In this document: positions 15,064 through 17,490 of the stretch, piece by piece
Numbering within the stretch: position 1 is the first letter of the stretch
How the letters are laid out: the number at the start of each line of letters is the position of its first letter
NCBI GenBank assembly: GCA_021820785.1
Contig: JAKADE010000018.1
Span: forward strand, 1-17,490
Length of the DNA stretch: 17,490 bases
Reading direction: 5' to 3'
Origin: Pseudomonadota bacterium
GTDB lineage: Bacteria; Pseudomonadota; Gammaproteobacteria; Steroidobacterales; Steroidobacteraceae
Translations under genes and position numbers: made by a program
Notes under the pieces: generated by a model
The model's input: only the letters and a program-made list of their open reading frames with translations
The model's database searches: none
What the model was told of the DNA's origin: nothing

Positions 15064-16581
15064 ATGAAGAATCAGGTTCAGCTCATCACCTACGTGGATC
15101 GTTTCGGCGGCGGTACGCTGCGCGAGCTCGAAGCGCTGCTTGCCGGACCGCTGGCAGGGCTGTTCGGTACGGTGCACCTGCTGCCGTTTTTTGACCCGAT
15201 TGACGGTGCGGATGCCGGCTTCGACCCCATCGATCATACCCGCGTCGATGCGCGCCTCGGCACGTGGGAAGATGTGGCCCGTCTAGGGCGGCATGTCGAT
15301 CTCATGGCCGACGTGATCGTCAATCACATGTCGTGCGACTCGCCGCAGTTCAAGGATTTCTCGCAGCGCGGGCACGCGTCGGCCTACGACGGACTGTTTC
15401 TGACGCTCGAAGCGGTGTTCCCGGACGGCGCGCACGAGCATGAACTGACGGCAATCTACCGGCCGCGCCCCGGACTGCCGCTGACGCCGGTAACGCTCGA
15501 GAACGGGGAGAAGCGGATCCTCTGGACGACCTTCACCCCGCAGCAGCTCGATATCGACGTGCGCCACCGTCAAGGACGGGCTTACCTCGAGAGCATCCTG
15601 AGGACCTTCAGCGAGCACGGCATCCGCGCCATCCGGCTCGATGCGGTCGGGTACGCGATCAAGCGCGCCGGGACGAACTGCTTCATGCTGCCGGAGACGT
15701 TCGAGTTCATCGGCGAACTGACCGCGCTTGCGCGCTCGCTCGACATGGAAGTGCTCGTCGAGGTGCACTCCCATTATCTGCGCCAGCTCGACATCGCGGC
15801 GCGAGTGGACTGGGTGTACGACTTTGCGCTGCCGCCGCTCGTCCTGCACGCACTGTTCAATGGAACGGCACGCTACCTGAAGCGCTGGATCGAGATCCGG
15901 CCACGCAACGCCTTGACGGTGCTCGACACTCACGACGGGATCGGCGTGATCGACGTCGGGCCCGAGGCCGGCACCGGCCGCGACGGCTTGCTGCCTGCGG
16001 CCGACGTCGACCGCCTGGTCGAATCCATCCACGAGCGCAGCGGCGGACAGAGCCGCCGCGCCACCGGCGCCGCGGCCTCCAACCTCGATTTGTACCAGGT
16101 GAATTGCACATTTTACGACGCCCTCGGCCGCGACGATCGGGACTACCTGCTGGCGCGCGCCGTGCAATTCTTTCTGCCCGGGATTCCGCAGGTGTACTAC
16201 GTCGGCTTGCTCGGCGGCGGCAACGACATGGAGTTGCTCGGGCGTTCCGGCGTGGGGCGCGACATCAATCGCGGTCGCTACGGCCGCCACGAGGTCCTGA
16301 GGGAGCTTGCGCGGCCTGTCTGCGCAGATCTGCTGCGCCTGATCCGGCTGCGCAACACACATCCGGCGTTTGGCGGCACGTTGCGGATCGGCCGCACGGC
16401 GCACGATGTTCTGGCGCTGCGCTGGGAGGCCGGCTCGACCCATGCCGAACTGATTGCGGACTTCGCGGCGCGCCGCTGGGCGGTCCGTCATGGGCAAGGC
16501 GCAGCCTCTGAGCCTCTCGAATTCGCCAGTTGCCCGGGGCTCTGGACCGGCGTACCGCGAGACATCGAGTGGGACGGCTGA
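15064..16581 (+). CDS. Sucrose phosphorylase, GH13 family
   Basis: The enzyme converts sucrose plus phosphate to alpha-glucose-1-phosphate and fructose in the cytoplasm. The 505-residue length equals that of Bifidobacterium sucrose phosphorylase (504), and long stretches match it from memory, such as the MKNQVQLITYVDR start, GADAGFDPIDHT and GTGAAASNLDLYQVN-type blocks. Catalytic residues are visible: nucleophile D193 (RLDAVGY), acid/base E233 (VLVEVHSHY), transition-state Asp D291 (LDTHDGIGVID) and H88 (VNHMS). The IYRPRPGLPLT and SNLDLYQVN loops are those of the sucrose-specific enzyme rather than sucrose-6-phosphate or glucosylglycerate phosphorylases. No Shine-Dalgarno sequence is seen before ATG 15064. 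Fructokinase follows in the same direction after 73 nt, and the MFS transporter is divergent. Confidence 0.96.
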   Translation: MKNQVQLITYVDRFGGGTLRELEALLAGPLAGLFGTVHLLPFFDPIDGADAGFDPIDHTRVDARLGTWEDVARLGRHVDLMADVIVNHMSCDSPQFKDFSQRGHASAYDGLFLTLEAVFPDGAHEHELTAIYRPRPGLPLTPVTLENGEKRILWTTFTPQQLDIDVRHRQGRAYLESILRTFSEHGIRAIRLDAVGYAIKRAGTNCFMLPETFEFIGELTALARSLDMEVLVEVHSHYLRQLDIAARVDWVYDFALPPLVLHALFNGTARYLKRWIEIRPRNALTVLDTHDGIGVIDVGPEAGTGRDGLLPAADVDRLVESIHERSGGQSRRATGAAASNLDLYQVNCTFYDALGRDDRDYLLARAVQFFLPGIPQVYYVGLLGGGNDMELLGRSGVGRDINRGRYGRHEVLRELARPVCADLLRLIRLRNTHPAFGGTLRIGRTAHDVLALRWEAGSTHAELIADFAARRWAVRHGQGAASEPLEFASCPGLWTGVPRDIEWDG

Positions 16582-16600
16582 AGCCCGTACACGGTCGCGT

Positions 16601-16606
16601 TATGCT
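16601..16606 (+). promoter_or_regulatory. -10-like box TATGCT upstream of the fructokinase gene
   Basis: TATGCT lies in the 73-nt gap after sucrose phosphorylase, inside GTTATGCTGTGC, which matches 11 of 12 bases of the sequence before the LacI-family gene. No good -35 box is seen. It may be a secondary promoter; read-through from the phosphorylase promoter is also likely. Confidence 0.3.
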
Positions 16607-16654
16607 GTGCGTGGCGATGCCCGAGGCCGGGCTCGGTCAATCTGGGGGAATGAA

Positions 16655-17490
16655 GTGAACGGGCGAGCACTGTACGGGGCCATCGAGGCCGGCGGGACCA
16701 AGTTCGTCTGTGCGGCAGCCTACGAGCCGACGGACATTGCGCCGCAGATGCGCACCGTCATCCCGACGACGACGCCCACCGAAACGCTCGCGGCCGTCGT
16801 CGCATTCTTCGAACAGGTGCGTGCGAACGCCGGCGCGTTCAGCGCATTTGGCGTCGGCGCCTTCGGGCCGGTGGACATCGCGCCTCGCTCGGCTACCTGG
16901 GGATCGATTCTGAGCACGCCCAAGCCGGGCTGGGCCGGCACCTCCCTGGTGGCGCCGCTCGAGCGTTTCGGGTGTCCGGTCGCGCTCGATACCGATGTCA
17001 ACGCCGCGGCGCTCGCCGAGGCGAGACTCGGCGCCGGACGGGATGCGAACTCGCTGACCTACGTCACGGTCGGGACCGGGATCGGCGGCGGCGTGATCGA
17101 CCAGGGGCGCTCGATTCGCGGCATGCTTCATCCGGAGATGGGACATATCCGCGTGCGCCGTGATCCACGTGATGTGCAATTCCGCGGCGTCTGCCCGTTT
17201 CACGGCGACTGCCTCGAGGGCCTCGCGAGCGGTCCGGCGATCGTGGCGCGCTGGGGGGCGCCGATGAGTGCGCTGCCTGCCGGACACCCCGGACCTGACA
17301 TCATCGGCGGATATCTCGGGCAGCTTGCCGCCACGGTCGCGCTGATGTGCGCGAGCGAGCGCATCGTGTTCGGCGGTGGCGTCATGAGCGGAGCCGATCT
17401 GCTGCCGCGCATCCGCGCGGTCGCCGCCGAGCAGCTCGGCGGCTATCTGCCGATCGAGGCGCGGGCGGGCGGATTCGAGCGCCTGATCGT
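16655..17490 (+). CDS. ROK-family fructokinase, 3' end cut by the window
   Basis: The frame opens at GTG 16655, with GGGGA (16645-16649) 5 nt upstream, and is still open at the window edge after about 278 codons, so only a short C-terminal part is missing. The phosphate-binding motif EAGGTK (11-16), the catalytic-Asp segment LDTDVNAAALAEA, the glycine-rich TVGTGIGGGVI and the zinc-binding set GHI...CPFHGDCLEG are all present. This zinc signature, with FxGxCPFHGDCLEGLASGPA, is that of ROK fructokinases such as the Bacillus enzyme. It should phosphorylate the fructose released by sucrose phosphorylase to fructose-6-phosphate. An in-frame ATG start is absent; the ATG at 16650 meets a stop after one codon. 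Confidence 0.93.
   Translation, partial: MNGRALYGAIEAGGTKFVCAAAYEPTDIAPQMRTVIPTTTPTETLAAVVAFFEQVRANAGAFSAFGVGAFGPVDIAPRSATWGSILSTPKPGWAGTSLVAPLERFGCPVALDTDVNAAALAEARLGAGRDANSLTYVTVGTGIGGGVIDQGRSIRGMLHPEMGHIRVRRDPRDVQFRGVCPFHGDCLEGLASGPAIVARWGAPMSALPAGHPGPDIIGGYLGQLAATVALMCASERIVFGGGVMSGADLLPRIRAVAAEQLGGYLPIEARAGGFERLI

Noticed and set aside
15283..16497. 404-codon minus-strand open frame opposite sucrose phosphorylase
   Set aside because: The plus strand encodes a complete, strongly recognised enzyme; the antisense frame has no family features.

Overview
The window is a high-GC stretch of chromosome-like DNA, most likely from a gammaproteobacterium of the Xanthomonadales/Nevskiales/Steroidobacterales kind. 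The evidence is the strongly GC-biased third codon positions, a CCA-encoding tRNA-Ser(CGA), an MltF-type lytic transglycosylase, a large TonB-dependent receptor, PAS/GAF-GGDEF-EAL signalling proteins and a DedA-PAP2-LssY fusion. The placement is inferred from gene families and is not proven.

Region 1 (1-1460): the 5' part of a minus-strand mltF-like gene, with the tRNA-Ser(CGA) gene divergent from it across a short AT-rich promoter patch. About 1 kb follows with no convincing gene; it may hold a decayed one. Region 2 (1459-4338): a UspA-family stress protein (minus) back to back with a three-domain membrane protein (DedA, PAP2 phosphatase, LssY C-terminal domain), which is preceded by a possible 7-codon coupled leader ORF. 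Its 3' end overlaps, tail to tail, a small two-helix membrane protein gene. Region 3 (4544-7102): an outer-membrane TonB-dependent receptor with an unusual Ala/Ser/Gly/Asn-rich N-terminal segment. About 560 bp follows without a gene but with GC-rich hairpins.

Region 4 (7667-12651): two consecutive plus-strand cyclic-di-GMP proteins. Both keep EAL catalytic residues, and both have GGDEF domains damaged in complementary ways: the first keeps the GGDEF signature but has lost a metal-binding Asp, and the second keeps that Asp but has lost the signature. Both look like phosphodiesterases.

Region 5 (12700-17490, open at the right edge): a compact sucrose-phosphorolysis locus. It holds a LacI-family regulator, a convergent MFS transporter, a divergent sucrose phosphorylase and a ROK fructokinase. 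The transporter/phosphorylase intergenic region holds overlapping divergent promoters around a near-perfect LacI-type palindrome with core CAATCGATTG. The model is: sugar enters through the MFS protein, sucrose plus phosphate gives glucose-1-phosphate plus fructose, and the ROK kinase makes fructose-6-phosphate. The LacI protein would control both divergent promoters.

I see no CRISPR array, prophage, insertion sequence or defence island. The most notable points are the divergent operator, the paired degenerate GGDEF proteins, the coupled leader ORF before the DedA fusion, and the 1-kb region that may hold a decayed gene.
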